Positions 10,840-22,125 of a stretch of 64,000 nucleotides of DNA are shown in pieces. The DNA is from Juglans regia (taxonomy: Eukaryota; Streptophyta; Magnoliopsida; Fagales; Juglandaceae), in NCBI RefSeq assembly GCF_001411555.2, contig NC_049903.1, positions 33,972,145-34,036,144 on the forward strand, read 5' to 3'. The notes under the pieces are model-generated. The model did no database searches, was not told the DNA's origin, and saw only the letters and a program-made list of their open reading frames with translations. The position numbers and the translations under genes are program-made. Numbering within the stretch: position 1 is the first letter of the stretch; every line of letters starts with the position of its first letter.

Positions 10840-11281
10840 CTTGTGTGGAGATATTCATTTAGAGGATTTGAAAAGATCACTATGCTTGCAGGAAGGGCTT
10901 TGCCAGAAGATTGAAGAAGAAGTTTGCAAATGCATTTTGTGAACATGTACTTGGATATTTTTTCCAAAGCAGGTTGTGAATTTATACTTGTGAAAGAGAA
11001 ACTGGAAGAATGCACACGGCAGCCGGAGCTTTCAACCAAATCCAATGAGTTATTCATGCTTAGGCTGCAAGAAGCTCTGGATGATGTTCATTCTCTTAAT
11101 GATTACAAAGCCACTTTTAGAATCAAATTTACAAAATGTTACCCATAAAAATCATTTTCTGAATCAAAAGATTTTTGAATGGGAAGCATTGATAACAGAG
11201 CACAAAAGTTATGAGAGTACATATGAGGCCTACACCATAGAAAAGTTAGAGTTGGAGAAGATGATTAAGAAAATTATATGA
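10840..11281 (+). pseudogene. Frameshifted fragment of a plant long coiled-coil protein
   Basis: Coding-like sequence in more than one frame. One frame (10924-11146) gives KEKLEECTRQPELSTKSNE and LQEALDDVHSLNDYKATF; from about 11105 the sense continues in another frame as LESNLQNVTHKNHFLNQK, FEWEALITEHKSYESTYEA and EKLELEKMIKK, ending at TGA 11279. The first part (10840-10914) reads well in yet another frame. The heptad-rich, Glu/Lys-rich text resembles very long plant coiled-coil proteins (kinesin-12 or sporulation-protein-15-like tails). The shifts and lack of visible introns suggest a decayed gene fragment or retrocopy. Exact family not established. Confidence 0.5.
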
Positions 11282-11470
11282 TTTTACTTCGTGATTAAGA
11301 AAATATTTTTTAATAATTTTTTTTTTACTTTCTAATTAAGGAAGTGTTTTTAATGATGTTATAAATATATTTTATTTTTGAAAATATTAAAAAAATCTAT
11401 ATAAAAAATTACTGAAAAAAAATACATAAAAATATATGAAAACACATGCTATGGCTTCTATTGGGTTGAG
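11282..11470. repeat. Copy of repeat family E (GATTAAGAAA / CTGTAGCAT type)
   Basis: Shares GTGATTAAGAAAATATTTTT, the long A/T tract and the GGGTTGAGAGCTGTAGTATC end with the units of the array at 35.3-36.3 kb and with 59455-59650. Probably a MITE family; boundaries approximate. Confidence 0.4.
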
Positions 11471-11620
11471 AGCTGTAGTATCGTCCTTTTTTTAATGTTC
11501 TAGTACCACGTGGCACGTACTATTCTTTAAACCAATAATCAAAAAGGAAAAAAACCCACCCATCATTGTGTTACGTACATGAACTCAATATTGTACATAT
11601 GTAAAAAATGAATACAATTA

Positions 11621-11820
11621 AGGTATTGTTTAGATAGTGAAAATGTTTGATTTTATTTTATTTTATTATTATAATTTTTTAAATTTATTATATAAAATAT
11701 AATAAATAATTTAATTTTTTTTAATCTTAAAATACTAATATTAATAATAATAATAAATAAATAATATTTTATTTAACTTTTATCTAATCTCAACTTAATA
11801 TATAAAAAGCAAACCAAGTC
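11621..11820. mobile_element. Tourist-like MITE, family A, upstream of peroxidase
   Basis: Preceded by TTA (11618-11620), begins AGGTATTGTTTAGATAG, carries the family core and ends near AGCAAACCAAGTCT. It lies within 140 bp upstream of the ATG of the peroxidase pseudogene, that is, in its proximal promoter. Confidence 0.6.
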
Positions 11821-11842
11821 TATGGTCATGTTAGAGCTCCTG

Positions 11843-11850
11843 TATAAATA
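11843..11850 (+). promoter_or_regulatory. TATA box of the peroxidase
   Basis: TATAAATA lies 104 bp upstream of the ATG at 11955, a normal distance for a plant gene with a short leader. The copia insertion is downstream, so the promoter is still joined to the first 124 bases of the coding region. Confidence 0.55.
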
Positions 11851-12073
11851 CAGGATCCTGGCCTCGTGTTTTATCTCGCACCAATTATAAAGTGAAAAGC
11901 CTACATCTTTTTTCTTCTCTTCTTCACACGAAATCGATCATTAGTCTTTTAGTCATGGCTTCCTATCATTCTACGGCCAGCTCCTTCGTTTCCACTGTCA
12001 CTAAATTATGCCTTTTATTTTCACTTCGGGTGGGAATGGTTTCTTCTCAATTATCCTCTAATTTCTATGCAAC

Positions 12074-12078
12074 GTCAT
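12074..12078 (+). repeat. Target-site duplication GTCAT, left copy
   Basis: GTCAT here and at 16769-16773 directly flanks the copia element. Removing the element and one copy restores the peroxidase reading frame at a Ser-Ser-Cys stretch, which proves the insertion point. Confidence 0.92.
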
Positions 12079-12332
12079 TATTGACACCATCCAAAACTGC
12101 TCATTCCCAGGATCCCAAGCTACACAAAATCAGCCATGAAATCCTCATCATAATTCTAGGAATTGATTTGTAAATATTGATTCTAGGAATTGATTCGTAA
12201 TTATTATTTCTTTCCTTGTATTTGTTTATTTCCATACGTAGTCTAGCCTCTTGTATCTATTTAAACCAGAACCTATCATTGTATTTGGCAAGTCATTACA
12301 ATAAAAAATATTCTGTTTTCACATTCTTGACA
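12079..12332 (+). repeat. 5' LTR of the copia element
   Basis: 254 bp, starting TATTGACACC and ending ATTCTTGACA. Both LTRs start with TA rather than the canonical TG. A 25-bp motif around TTCTAGGAATTGATT is directly repeated near its middle. CTATTTAAACC at about 12258-12268 is a candidate TATA region. Differences from the 3' LTR: G/A near 12119, C/T near 12196 and C/A near 12313. Confidence 0.93.
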
Positions 12333-12345
12333 TGGTATCAGAGCC
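12333..12345 (+). other. Primer-binding site (initiator tRNA-Met)
   Basis: TGGTATCAGAGCC immediately follows the 5' LTR and matches the standard plant copia site complementary to the 3' end of tRNA-iMet. Confidence 0.92.
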
Positions 12346-12377
12346 TAAAGACGATTCCTAGCCTACCCGAAACCTCC

Positions 12378-13484
12378 ATGCCTTCCTCTTCAAACTCCAT
12401 TGTTACCTCCCCATATTCCCTTCACCCCTCTGATTCCCCTAGTCTAATTCTTGTATCCGGCCTCCTTACGGGAGACAATTTTCCAAAATGGCAAAAAGCC
12501 ATGACTCGAGCACTCAACGCCAAGAACAAACTCAGTTTTGTTGATGGCTCTCTCCCCAACCCTGATTCGACCTCTCCAGATTACAACCAATGGAATCAAA
12601 CCAAAGACATGGTCCTTACCTGGATTTTAAACTCCATCAGTCCATCTCTAGCCAACTCTCTTGAATATCACACCAATCCACGAGATGTTTGGGTTGACTT
12701 TCAATCTCGTTTCAGTCACAGCAATAATGCCCGTCTCTATCTCCTCAAACGTGAGCTTTCCTCTCTGCAACAAAACACCACCTCCATTCATGAGTATTAC
12801 AACCATATCAAACAAATATGGGATGAATTAAGCCATCTTCAAAACAACACTGACCTCAAGGATTTACAAAAACAAGCCGATGACGAACGCGTCTTCCAGT
12901 TCCTTCTTGGTCTAAATGATTCTTTTGCCCAACTCAGAACCCAAATCCTAGCTATGGAACCCCTTCCTTCCATCACAAAAGTTTTCTCTATTTTATTTCA
13001 GGAAGAGCAGCAGCGCCTTCTGCACATCCGCCCACTGCCGACAGAATCCATGGCCTTCGCAGCAACCAACTCCAGCACTGCCCGAAGCCATCTTCGCTGC
13101 ACTAAATGTGGCAAAACGGGTCACACCCGTGACTGATGCTGGAGAATAATCGGGTACTCATCTGGCCGTGACCCACGCTCCAAGCCGCGCCCCTCCTTAC
13201 TCGGCAAACCACCTTCTGGCTTGGCTCCGGTCGCAAATCAAGCCTCCTTCTCCGCAGATTCCTCGCCGGTACCGGGATTGACGCCGAAGCTCTACCAAAA
13301 ATTGTTGGACTTGCTCACACCGACACCCCCTTCCTCCAATTTCGTCGGTAATGTCACTACTTCTCCTTCCTCCTTTGACAGCCACCACGATTGGGTCGTG
13401 GACAGCGGCGCTAGTGCGCACATGTGCCACGATCGCCGCCTATTTTCTGCTCTTAAGTCCCCCCCCCCCCTTCTCTCTCGGTGA
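12378..13484 (+). pseudogene. Copia gag and protease frame, interrupted by TGA
   Basis: ATG at 12378 opens gag: LVSGLLTGDNFPKWQKAMTR, then the UBN2-type gag core (LYLLKRELSSLQQ, IHEYYNHIKQIWDEL, FQFLLGLNDSFAQLRTQIL). A CX2CX4HX4C zinc knuckle (from 13098) is cut by an in-frame TGA at 13134-13136, in the slot just before the last Cys. The same frame continues past the TGA to the aspartic protease motif VVDSGASAHMCH (Asp codon at 13401) and then stops at 13484 just after a run of twelve C (13459-13470). A single C>T change could explain the TGA. Confidence 0.88.
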
Positions 13485-16400
13485 AGCTCCCGAATGGCCA
13501 TACCCTCTCTATTATGGGTATCGGCTCCTGCAACTTGTCCCCGACTCTTACCCTCTCAAATGTCTATTATATCCCTGACTTTCATTTTAATCTTCTATCT
13601 ATCCCTCAGCTCACAACTAACACAAATTGCATTGTTTCTTTTTCTTCTAAAAATTTTTTGTTTCAGGACCCACAGTCTACCAGGCTGATTGGAGCGGGTG
13701 ATTTTTGCAATGGGCTTTATGTGTACTGGCCCAACAATGTTCTGGCTCTCTCAGTTCAATCCACTGCTAATAAAGACTTATGGCACCAACGCCTAGGTCA
13801 TCCTTCCTGCCTTATTATTCCTCAATTATTTAATAATTCTCATGTTCTTTCAAATTGTGATGTTTGTGCTCGTTCTAAGCACACACGTTTGCCTTTTTCC
13901 TCTAGTGATAATAAAAGTTCTTTTGCTTTCAATAGAATTTTTTGTGACATTTGGGGTGGATACCATACTTCTTCTATTTGTGGTTCTCATTATTTTCTCA
14001 CTATAGTTGATGATTTTTCCCGCATCACTTGGATTTATCTTATGCGTTATAAATCAGAGGCCTATACAAATCTTATACATTTTTTTGCCCTTGTTCAAAC
14101 TCAGTTCAATACTACAGTAAAAAAAATTCGTACTGATAACGGACAAGAATTTCTTTCGCAAAAATTTCAATCTTATCTTCACAATCATGGCATTATTCAT
14201 GAACGTACTTGCATTGAAACTCCGCAACAAAATGGCGTTTCGGAGCGAAAACACAGGCACCTTCTAAATATTGCTCGTAGTCTTCGCTTCCAAGCACACT
14301 TGCCTCTAAAATTTTGGGGAGAATGTGTACTCACAACGGCATATCTCATTAACCGTACATCGAGTCGTCTCCTTCAAAATAAATCTCCTTTTGAAATTCT
14401 CTTCAATACCATTCCCAATTACAATCACCTCCTTGTGTTCGGTTGCTTATGTTACGCACAAACTCTTTGTGCTCATCGAGATAAATTCTCCCCCCACGCC
14501 TCCAAATGCATATTCCTTGGCTATCCCAGTAACCACAAAGCATACAAACTCTATAATCTCGACACACAAAAAATCTTCTTTTCTCGAGATGTTACTTTCC
14601 ATGAAGACATCTTTCCGTTTCAAGATCTTCCAGATATTTCTCATTCCTCTCTCCCTATTCTCCCCTTACCCATCCCCGAACCTATCCTCTCATTACCTGC
14701 TCCCGAACCAACCCTTCCAACACCACCCCCTCCTCCTTCTATTTCCACCACGGACTCTCCCTCTCCCTCTACTTCTTTTCGTCCTCGCCGCACTACTTCT
14801 CGACCCACTTACCTTCAGGATTATGTTTGTCCAACTCTACACACAGAGCCCACGGCACCATCACTCGCTACATCAATCTCAGGTACTGCTCACCCTTTAT
14901 CTGCATTTCTTTCATATTCTCGTTTCTCAACTTCTCATCTTACATTTTTACATGCTCTTACCTCTTCTGTTGAACTTTCTTGCTATTCCACTGCCCTTCG
15001 TCATTCCCACTGGCGTGAAGCAATGTCTAATGAGCTCCGTGCACTTGAAGCTAATTCTACCTGGACACTTGAACCACTCCCTCCTGGTAAAAAGCCCATT
15101 GGTTGCAAATGGGTCTTTAAAACCAATTTCAAAGCTGATGGTTCAATTGAAAGGTATAAACCTCGCCTGGTTGCAAAAGGTTATACTCAAGTTGAAGGCC
15201 TCGATTATCATGAGACTTTTGCACCTGTTGCAAAAATGACTACTGTTCGGTGCTTGTTAGCTGTAGCCGCTGCTCAGCAATGGATCATTCACCAACTCGA
15301 TGTCAACAATGCTTTCTTACATGGCGATCTTGATGAAGAAGTATACATGACACCACCTCCTGGATATTGCCCTAAGGGGGAGACTCGTGTCTGCCGCCTC
15401 CGCAAATCCCTCTACGGCCTCAAACAAGCATCCCGCAACTGGTTTTTTAAACTAACAACTGTGCTTCTTGATGCAGGTTTTACTCAATCTCAAGCAGATC
15501 ACTCTTTATTCACCTTGGTCAAACCCACGAGTATCACCATCGTACTTGTCTATGTTGATGATATTCTGGTTGCTGGAAATGATCTTTCCCAAATAGAGAC
15601 ATTCAAACATGCACTCTCTACCAATTTCAAAACCAAGGATCTCGGCCCCCTCAAATATTTTCTTGGTCTCGAAGTTGCGCGTTCCCAAAAAGGCATCTTC
15701 CTGAATCAACGAAAATATGCTCTTGATATTCTGAATGACAGTGGTCAACTTGGCGCCCGGATCGCTTCCTTTCCCATGGAACAAAACTTGAAGCTCACAA
15801 ATCAAGATGGCGACCTTCTTTCTGATCCTAGTACCTATCGGCGACTCGTGGGACGACTCATCTACCTGACCATCACTCGGCCTGATATTGTCTTCGCAAT
15901 GAACATCCTCAGTCAGTTTATGCATGCCCCCCGCCTTCCACACATGCAAGCTGCCACTCGTGTTCTTCGATACATCAAAGGTAGCCCAGGCCAAGGCATT
16001 TTCTTTCCCTCTTCCACTACTTTACATGTCACTGCTTATACCAATTCAGATTGGGCCAGCTGTCCCACAACGCGTCGCTCTACCACCGGCTATTTCATTC
16101 AGCTTGGCACTAGTCCTATTTCATGGCGCACCAAGAAACAAACGACAGTAGCTCGCTCTTCCGCTGAAGCTGAATATCGTGCCATGGCCGTCACCACTTG
16201 TGAGCTCACCTGGTTAAAACAACTCCTCGCTGATTTTGGTATTTCTCATCCTGAACCTTTTAGCTTACATTGTGATAATCAATCTGCTCTGCACATTGCT
16301 CATAATCCTGTGTTCCATGAACGCACCAAGCATATTGAGATTGATTGTCACATTATTCGAGACAAGATCCGGTCTGGTCTCCTCACTGCCGTCCATACGT

Positions 16401-16609
16401 CATCACATGAACAAGTTGCGGACATCTTCACCAAAGCCTTAGGCCGAGAACTCTTTCATCATTTTTTATGCAAGTTGGGCATTACGGACCTTCATGTGCC
16501 AACTTGGGGGGGAGTATTGACACCATCCAAAACTGCTCATTCCCAGGATCCCAAACTACACAAAATCAGCCATGAAATCCTCATCATAATTCTAGGAATT
16601 GATTTGTAA
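13481..16609 (+). pseudogene. Copia integrase, reverse transcriptase and RNase H frame
   Basis: Open for 1042 codons but shifted relative to gag/protease by the C12 run, so it is not contiguous with the upstream polyprotein. In order: the HHCC zinc-binding segment (LWHQRLGHPS ... CDVCARSKHTRLPF); integrase core with Asp in TIVDDFSRITW, Asp in IRTDNGQEF and Glu in QQNGVSERKHR; a proline-rich linker; reverse transcriptase (WREAMSNELRAL, GCKWVFKTNFKADGS, QLDVNNAFLHGDL, and the catalytic YVDD at 15551-15562); RNase H (RRSTTGYF, SSAEAEYRAM, HCDNQSALHIAHNPVFHERTKHI). At 16043-16051 the usual DxDWA of RNase H reads NSDWA. There is no stop before the 3' LTR, so the frame runs 32 codons into it and ends at 16609. 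Confidence 0.92.
16506..16514 (+). other. Polypurine tract
   Basis: GGGGGGGAG abuts the 3' LTR, the expected plus-strand priming site of an LTR retrotransposon. Confidence 0.85.
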
Positions 16610-16768
16610 ATATTGATTCTAGGAATTGATTTGTAATTATTATTTCTTTCCTTGTATTTGTTTATTTCCATACGTAGTCTAGCCTCTTGTATCTATTTAA
16701 ACCAGAACCTATCATTGTATTTGGCAAGTCATTACAATAAAAAATATTATGTTTTCACATTCTTGACA
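16515..16768 (+). repeat. 3' LTR of the copia element
   Basis: 254 bp, starting TATTGACACC and ending ATTCTTGACA, followed by GTCAT (16769-16773) and the remainder of peroxidase exon 1. Confidence 0.93.
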
Positions 16769-16983
16769 GTCATCGTGTCCTAAAGCACTTTCCACCATTA
16801 AATCGGGTGTGGACTCTGCGGTGTCGAGCGAGAAACGCATGGGAGCATCCTTGCTCCGCCTTCATTTTCACGACTGCTTTGTTCAAGTCATCTCTCTCAC
16901 TTTCTCCTTTTAATTTCCTTTTCTTCTTGATCATCGGTGTCTTATATATCAGCAAATCTACATCTGCATGTGTTTGCGTGAGG

Positions 16984-16986
16984 ATA

Positions 16987-17021
<35 letters not shown>

Positions 17022-17039
17022 GTACGTGTGTGTGTGTGT
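16984..17039. repeat. (TA)n and (GT)n microsatellite in peroxidase intron 1
   Basis: A TA run of about 34 bp passes into ACGTACGTGTGTGTGTGTGT. It lies in the 1.3-kb first intron of the broken peroxidase. Confidence 0.9.
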
Positions 17040-17895
17040 CTGTGTTTTTGTGAAAGCAGCATGTTGAATTAACACTAACATCGGTAGGTTAATGATTTCT
17101 GGAGATTACCTTACCTTAGGCAGAAATATTTTCAACCATATTTATACAGTTTCACTGTACATACACTGTTACACATCCTCCATAGGTGTTAATTAGTCCA
17201 ACATCGAGTCTTAAATAAAATGCAGCTAGCTAGCTTCGTCATAAATTAATGATGATACTGCATGCCTATTTTTTACATCAATTCATTCCTATAAGACAAA
17301 CATAACAAGAACACAAGCAAGAAATAGTATAATTTCATTAATCTGCATGCCCTCAAGAGACGAATCCTGACTCCGCCTTGCACGTCTCTATTTTCATTAT
17401 ACTGTCATGCATTGTTGGTGCATGTAATTAATGTATTTTGGCACTCTTTACTTTGATCCTATCAAGATTTGAACTTCAGTTTCATGTAGCCACACGTTTA
17501 AATGAAGTCATGGAAGTTATGGTCCTTGCGATTCCAACAAAAGAATCATTATCAAATTACACTAATATACTGTGGGATCGCGTCAGTCCCGGGCTCAAGT
17601 CGCCCACTTTTGGCAGCCTGCTTGCTAACTTGTTCCATGTATAGCGAAAGACATAAAATTCATATATATATGTCTAATGGCAAATACATATATAATCATA
17701 AAGTTGTTTGGACAAAAGAAATTCACATCATGAATATATTTTGTTTTAGTTTTTCATGAACAGAACCCGGAATTTATTTTGCTAATGGAAGCTGTTGTTA
17801 GAGGTTAGATGTGTCAGCATTGGTAATTTGGAGTGAAAAGGGTGAAAAAATCCTATTAATTAAAGAATATATAGGAAGTAGTACATTTCCCCTTA

Positions 17896-18062
17896 GATTG
17901 TTTGGATTCGAAGATGACTTGAGATGACTTGAGATGAGCTGAGATGAGTTGTGAATAGTAGTGAGATTTGTGAGTTAAAGTTACTGAATAGTAATGAATA
18001 GTAGTGAGATGAGTTGAGATGAGCTGAGATGAGTTGAGATGACTTGCGAATCCAAACAAGCT
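17896..18062. mobile_element. MITE related to Tourist-like family A, in peroxidase intron 1
   Basis: Preceded by TTA (17893-17895). Ends GATTGTTTGGATTCG and CGAATCCAAACAAGC are good inverted repeats. The interior is simple: repeats of TGAGATGAGTTGAGATGA and GAATAGTAGTGAGAT replace the AT core of the other copies. Confidence 0.7.
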
Positions 18063-18154
18063 AGATCCTCATATTTTGAAAGCATGCATGTGCATTTGTT
18101 AGTGTTGTAAGACAGATATACAGCGGCTAGAATTCCTTGTAGTAAGCAAAATAA

Positions 18155-18382
<228 letters not shown>

Positions 18383-19307
18383 TGATGTAAACTACTAGTA
18401 AAACTGAATTATAACTACAATACTGACACACATGACTATAATAATCTTTGATCTTTTGGCATCATTTTCCTCATAATATTGAATTGGATTCAGCTGGGTG
18501 GGCCTGGTTGGACAGTTCAATTGGGCAGGAGAGACTCCACAACCTCAAGTTCAAGTTTTTCTGACATTCCTGGTGCACAATTGGATCTTAGTGGCCTTAT
18601 CAGTGCATTCTCGAAAAAAGGTTTCACTGCCAAAGAAATGGTGGCTCTCTCAGGTTGGCTGGCTCAAGTTATCCTAATGAATTCTTTAAACCCTCTAAAT
18701 TTTAACTCAAATATCGAAAAATATGATTACAATTTTACTATAATTTCTGCATGTAGGATCTCACACAATTGGTCAAGCCAGGTGCAGAGTCTTCCGGACA
18801 AGGATTTATAATGAAACCAATAACATAGATTCCGCTCGTTCGCAACATCGTTGCAATCGAACTGTCAAAGCACGGGAGGTGACAACAACCTTTCCCCTCT
18901 TGACGCCACCAGCCCAACATCTTTTGACAATGCTTACTTCAAGAATTTGGTGGCCAAAAAGGGTATCTTGCACTCTGACCAACAGATTTTTGGCGGGGGT
19001 TCCACCGACGCTCAAGTTAATGCTTATGTCTCCGACCAGGCAAGCTTCCTAACAGACTTTGCCAATGCAATGGTGAAGATGGGGAACGTTAGGCCCGCTT
19101 ACTGGTTCAAGCAGCCGGATCAGGACAACTTGCAATAAAGCCAACTAAGTTTAAAGGCATTGCAGCCTTGCAGGGTGCATGGGTGCTTAATTTGAGTGTC
19201 ATTCTCGATCGTATTAATTTTGGCTGTTTTGTGGTTGGGTGGAATGTTATGACAAGAATAAGAGCATTTTGTATGAACGTTGTTCGTGCTATATATTTTT
19301 ACATTAG

Positions 19308-19530
19308 AAAAATGCTAGTCTGCCCACTTCATTTCTCCCTTTATTTTGACACTTCATGTATTTTAATTTTTTTTACTTAATAATTAAAGAAATGACTATT
19401 AGTGTATTGATTTTTTTATATTTTTTTAAAATGTTTTAAAATGATAAAAAAATATGAATAAAAAATAAAAAAATAATAAAAATATAATTTTAAACTGTCA
19501 ATCAAAATGAGCAGTGCTATTCAGGCGGCG
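19308..19530. repeat. Copy of repeat family E downstream of peroxidase
   Basis: Begins AGAAAAATGCTAGTCTGCCC, continues with long A/T tracts and ATAATTAAAGAAATGA, and ends near GAGCAGTGCTATTC, resembling the short ends seen in the 35.3-36.3 kb array. Boundaries approximate. Confidence 0.35.
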
Positions 19531-19795
19531 CGCTCTTTGACATTATAATGTCATTTTGAGACCAACATGCAAGTTGGAGGAAAAATCGTTGTATAACATG
19601 TAAAACTGGTTGAGTGTTGGATTCTAATCTCATTGAGCCTAATTAAAATTGCAAATAGACCACCAAATTACTTGGAAGTATTCGAAGGTTATGGGGTTTG
19701 TGTGCAGACAACAAAAAATCCCCATTCCTCGATGTAGACGAGATTTAAGTTTTAACACATGAATGACAATGTTGTCTTCTCACGGTCGAGCTTTA

Positions 19796-20019
19796 GGGCA
19801 GGTTTGGGAGTGAGATAATAATTTTGTATTTTATTTTGAAGTTTAAAATATTATATTTTAATATTATTATTATTTTAAAATTTAAAAAATATGTATTGAA
19901 ATTTGAAAAAATTGAATTGTTTATTATATTTTATATAAAAATTTAAAAAATATATAATAATAAGATGAAATGATATAATATAAAAATTTAATGTTTTGTT
20001 TTGTATCCCAAACTTGGAG
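19796..20019. mobile_element. Tourist-like MITE, family A
   Basis: Preceded by TTA (19793-19795). Ends GGGCAGGTTTGGGAG and TATCCCAAACTTGGAG; interior carries the family core in the opposite orientation (TTGAATTGTTTATTATATTT). Confidence 0.7.
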
Positions 20020-20327
20020 AGAATCCCATTCTGATGACAGACTAAACTAATAGCCCAGGATATGTATCTTCTAACCTCATTGCTGGACTCTGCCATCCTA
20101 GCTAGCAAAATAAAGTTGTTAGAAAACATGTTGGACCTTATTTTAATTGAGTAAACAGCAGGCCAAGAGCCCGGCCCTATTAAATTCTATTCTCTTTTTC
20201 TTTTCTTTTTCAAAAATAAAAAATAAATCAACAATTACTGGTTTATATAATGATAATTAATTACAAAAGGACCCCTACGAAACTATTTGAGACCTGTCTA
20301 ACTGTTTCACTGAATTAGATTGATTTA

Positions 20328-20500
20328 GGCCCGTTTGGATCAAGTAATCTCAAAACATTTATCTTGTCTTATTTAACTATTATAATTTTTTTAAATTTTT
20401 ATATAAAATATAATAAATAATTTTTAAATTTAAAAATAATAATAATATTAAAAAATAATATTTTAATAATATTTTATTTTATTTTTAACTTTAAAATATA
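20328..20500. mobile_element. Tourist-like MITE, family A, right end worn
   Basis: Preceded by TTA (20325-20327), begins GGCCCGTTTGGATCAAG and carries AAAATATAATAAATAATTTT. The right terminus is not recognisable. Confidence 0.6.
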
Positions 20501-21242
20501 CAGATCATGTATGAATGAAAATGTTCTGAAAATTCTTCATTAGTTTCATCAGTACACTGGTAATATTTATACACAAGAGAAGGAATATTCCTTTCATAAC
20601 AGAATGCATAATGCAACAATAAGAATGCAACACGTATGATAACAGAAAATGTTCTAGACTTCTCTGTTTTTGTTGTAGACTCAGTGAGGTGCTCTTGGTG
20701 TTGCGGTGGTGTCGTCTGGTGCTGTAGATGATGGAGAGCTGGAGGTGTCCTTTGGTGCTGCAGATGATAAAAAGCTGCTATTAATAATGAATAAATATAT
20801 ATAGAAGTTATTATTAAAGAGCATTCATTTTACACACATGATATGACATCATCTAGATTATATATCTTCTCAAGTGAGTGTTGTAAATAATCAATTAAAA
20901 GCAGCTACATAGTAAATACAAAATGTACATTATTATAATAGTTTCTCTCTAACATTACTCATTACTAATACATCTCATATCACACAATGCTCAAAACGTC
21001 ATACAATGGAACCATCAATCTTGAGACACAACCATGCATGTGCTCCTTTTTTTTCTAATTTTATTCGCATGCTACATTAATATTAGAAATTCATCGAAAA
21101 ATTTAATAAAATATGACAAATGGGTCAGCTTATAATTGAATAAGATGTCAAACTCGATCATACACCAAAATAACAAGATTTAATTAAAACCCAAAAAGAT
21201 AAAGAGATTATCGATTGTGTAAAATTCATTATTATTTTTAAG
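20501..21242. other. No gene recognised
   Basis: Intergenic. A short block (20680-20770) repeats GGTGCT/GGTGTC-like words but has no reading frame of note. Confidence 0.35.
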
Positions 21243-21415
21243 AGTAATGCTAGATACAAGTTCCAAATAAACAAGCATCATACAAGTTTTTTGTAAAAAA
21301 AATAGGTCCCACTAATAAAGAATAATTTTTTTTACACTTTTGTAAGGTGTGGTCTACTTTTTTATAAAGGCTTGCATGAAACTTCTCTATTTGAAACTTG
21401 TACAAATCATTTCTC
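21243..21415. mobile_element. MITE family C, copy 1
   Basis: Ends are inverted: GATACAAGTTCCAAATAAAC on the left and CTATTTGAAACTTGTAC on the right, around AGGTCCCACTAATAAAGAAT. A second copy with the same order lies at 51236-51412. Confidence 0.65.
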
Positions 21416-21529
21416 TATTTTTAATACTTAATTATTATAATTAAGCCTAAAAGAAATTATGGCAAGCTCTCAAATTGATTTGATGTAGACAAAACCATAA
21501 CCAAAACATTTTGGAAAGTAAACCAAATT

Positions 21530-21702
21530 TAATTCATATCAATTCATCATTACAACTTTTTCAAATTTCAACATAAAATATAATAAATAATTTAATTTTT
21601 TCAAATCTCAAAATAATAATAATATTTAAAAATAATATTCTAATAATATTTTATCATCTCAACTCAATTCAACTCAACTCAATTTAACATCTAAACACAA
21701 TC
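21530..21702. mobile_element. Tourist-like MITE, family A
   Basis: Core AAAATATAATAAATAATTTA with flanking CTCAACTCAATTCAACTCAA runs and an end at ACATCTAAACACAATC; left end worn. Confidence 0.6.
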
Positions 21703-21933
21703 AATTTTTATTTTTTTACTTTTACGATTACATAATTAGCTAGGTAGACGAGCCAAAAGATTCCCAACAATGCAAACAGGCAGAATTAAATGTCTTGATG
21801 GAAACCTTTACCCATCTTCCCTCTTTGCAATTAATAACCACGGAAAGATCATAAGAAGAGTCAAGACGAAGATACGTCCAACCACCTTGTGTTCTAACAT
21901 TAATCGTCCAACCAAATGATCAACATCCTAAAC

Positions 21934-22125
21934 GGTTCGTTTGGATAGTTTTATTCATAACATGAATTTCATTATTAGAATTTTTTAAAATTTTTATATA
22001 AAGTATAATAAACAATTCAATTTTTTTAATTTTTAAAATAATAATAATATTAAAAAATAATATTCTAATAATATTTTATTCAACTTTCATCTCAATTCAA
22101 CTCAACTCCGCTATCCAAATGGGAC
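21934..22125. mobile_element. Tourist-like MITE, family A
   Basis: Ends GGTTCGTTTGGATAG and CTATCCAAATGGGACC form a clear inverted pair around the family core. Confidence 0.75.

Larger units (their letters stand above)
12079..16768 (+). mobile_element. Near-complete Ty1/copia LTR retrotransposon
   Basis: 4690-bp element in the same orientation as the peroxidase gene. Order: 5' LTR (12079-12332), primer-binding site (12333-12345), gag and protease in one frame, integrase, reverse transcriptase and RNase H in a second frame, polypurine tract, 3' LTR (16515-16768), with 5-bp duplications outside. Integrase before reverse transcriptase is the copia order. The two LTRs differ at 3 of 254 positions (about 1.2%), so the insertion is young. 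The element is coding-defective: an in-frame TGA in the gag zinc knuckle, a frame break in a C12 run after protease, and an altered RNase H motif. It could move only if helped in trans. Confidence 0.95.

Noticed and set aside
13134..13136. TGA in gag as programmed readthrough or selenocysteine
   Set aside because: It replaces a residue inside the zinc knuckle, a position that is a sense codon in relatives, and the element has another frame break; a simple nonsense mutation is more likely.
13197..13501. Minus-strand frames opposite copia protease
   Set aside because: Shadows of the plus-strand coding sequence.
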